From Candidatus Methanoperedentaceae archaeon (GTDB lineage Archaea > Halobacteriota > Methanosarcinia > Methanosarcinales > Methanoperedenaceae), in the NCBI GenBank assembly GCA_027371625.1, contig DAHXMQ010000385.1:1-5408 (forward strand): DNA of 5,408 nucleotides. The letters run 5' to 3'. Shown here piece after piece: positions 5,305 to 5,408 of this stretch (position 1 is the stretch's first letter; each line of letters begins with the position of its first letter). Below the pieces are notes generated by a model. It saw only the letters and a list, made by a program, of their open reading frames with translations, made no database searches and was not told the origin of the DNA. Both the position numbers and the translations under genes were made by a program.

Positions 5305-5408
5305 AGGGAATATATTCATATCCAATGCTTCTGCCAACTTTAAAACCTTATTTGGTATCTCACTCAATTTCTTCTTTTTACCAAGATTGATTTCATACAC
5401 TTTTGAAA
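5287..5408 (-). CDS. C-terminal end of an unrecognised protein, cut by the window edge
   Basis: An open frame enters from the right edge and ends at a TAA at 5287-5289, giving 39 codons. The peptide reads SKVYEINLGKKKKLSEIPNK, then VLKLAEALDMNIFPKKLRS. It is lysine-rich, with one likely amphipathic helix (LSEIPNKVLKLAEALDM). I do not recognise the family. It is convergent with the signal peptidase gene, 36 bp from its stop. The stretch is too short to exclude a chance open frame, but the protein-like composition and absence of stops favour a real gene. Confidence 0.45.
   Translation of the reverse strand, partial: SKVYEINLGKKKKLSEIPNKVLKLAEALDMNIFPKKLRS

Overview
The window looks archaeal, most likely from a euryarchaeon of the Methanosarcina/ANME-type (Halobacteriota) branch. 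The evidence is gene content: ribosomal protein L21e, RNA polymerase subunit Rpo4 (RpoF), an archaeal Pus10, TrmY and a Ser-His-Asp (Sec11-type) signal peptidase, together with TATA boxes about 25-30 nt upstream of several start codons. The lineage below archaeon is an inference and is not proven by the sequence.

Positions 1-2257 (minus strand) form an information-processing cluster read right to left: trmY, pus10, rpl21e, and the first 29 codons of rpoF, which runs off the left edge. Pus10 makes pseudouridine 54 (and 55) in the tRNA T-loop and TrmY methylates pseudouridine 54 to N1-methylpseudouridine, so consecutive enzymes of one pathway are neighbours 23 bp apart. They are followed by a ribosomal protein and an RNA polymerase subunit.

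Positions 2295-3310 look like an accessory insert. A two-gene minus-strand unit encodes a 53-residue putative antitoxin and a PIN-domain (VapC-like) ribonuclease, joined stop-to-start (TAAATG). It has its own promoter with a palindromic TATA element. Next to it, divergently oriented, is a 90-codon ORF of about 32% GC encoding an unrecognised protein with one N-terminal membrane segment. This ORF is preceded by a perfect 7+2+7 palindrome.

Positions 3297-5250 return to housekeeping genes. hisS (histidyl-tRNA synthetase, minus strand) and an archaeal type I signal peptidase (plus strand) diverge from a 61-bp intergenic region with a symmetrical TTTATAAA box. The hisS 3' end overlaps the small membrane ORF by 14 bp. 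The right edge holds the C-terminal 39 codons of an unrecognised minus-strand ORF.

No rRNA, tRNA, CRISPR array or insertion sequence is visible, and no stretch over 300 bp lacks a gene. The least conventional material is the accessory insert. I see no clear evidence for a wholly new multi-gene system.
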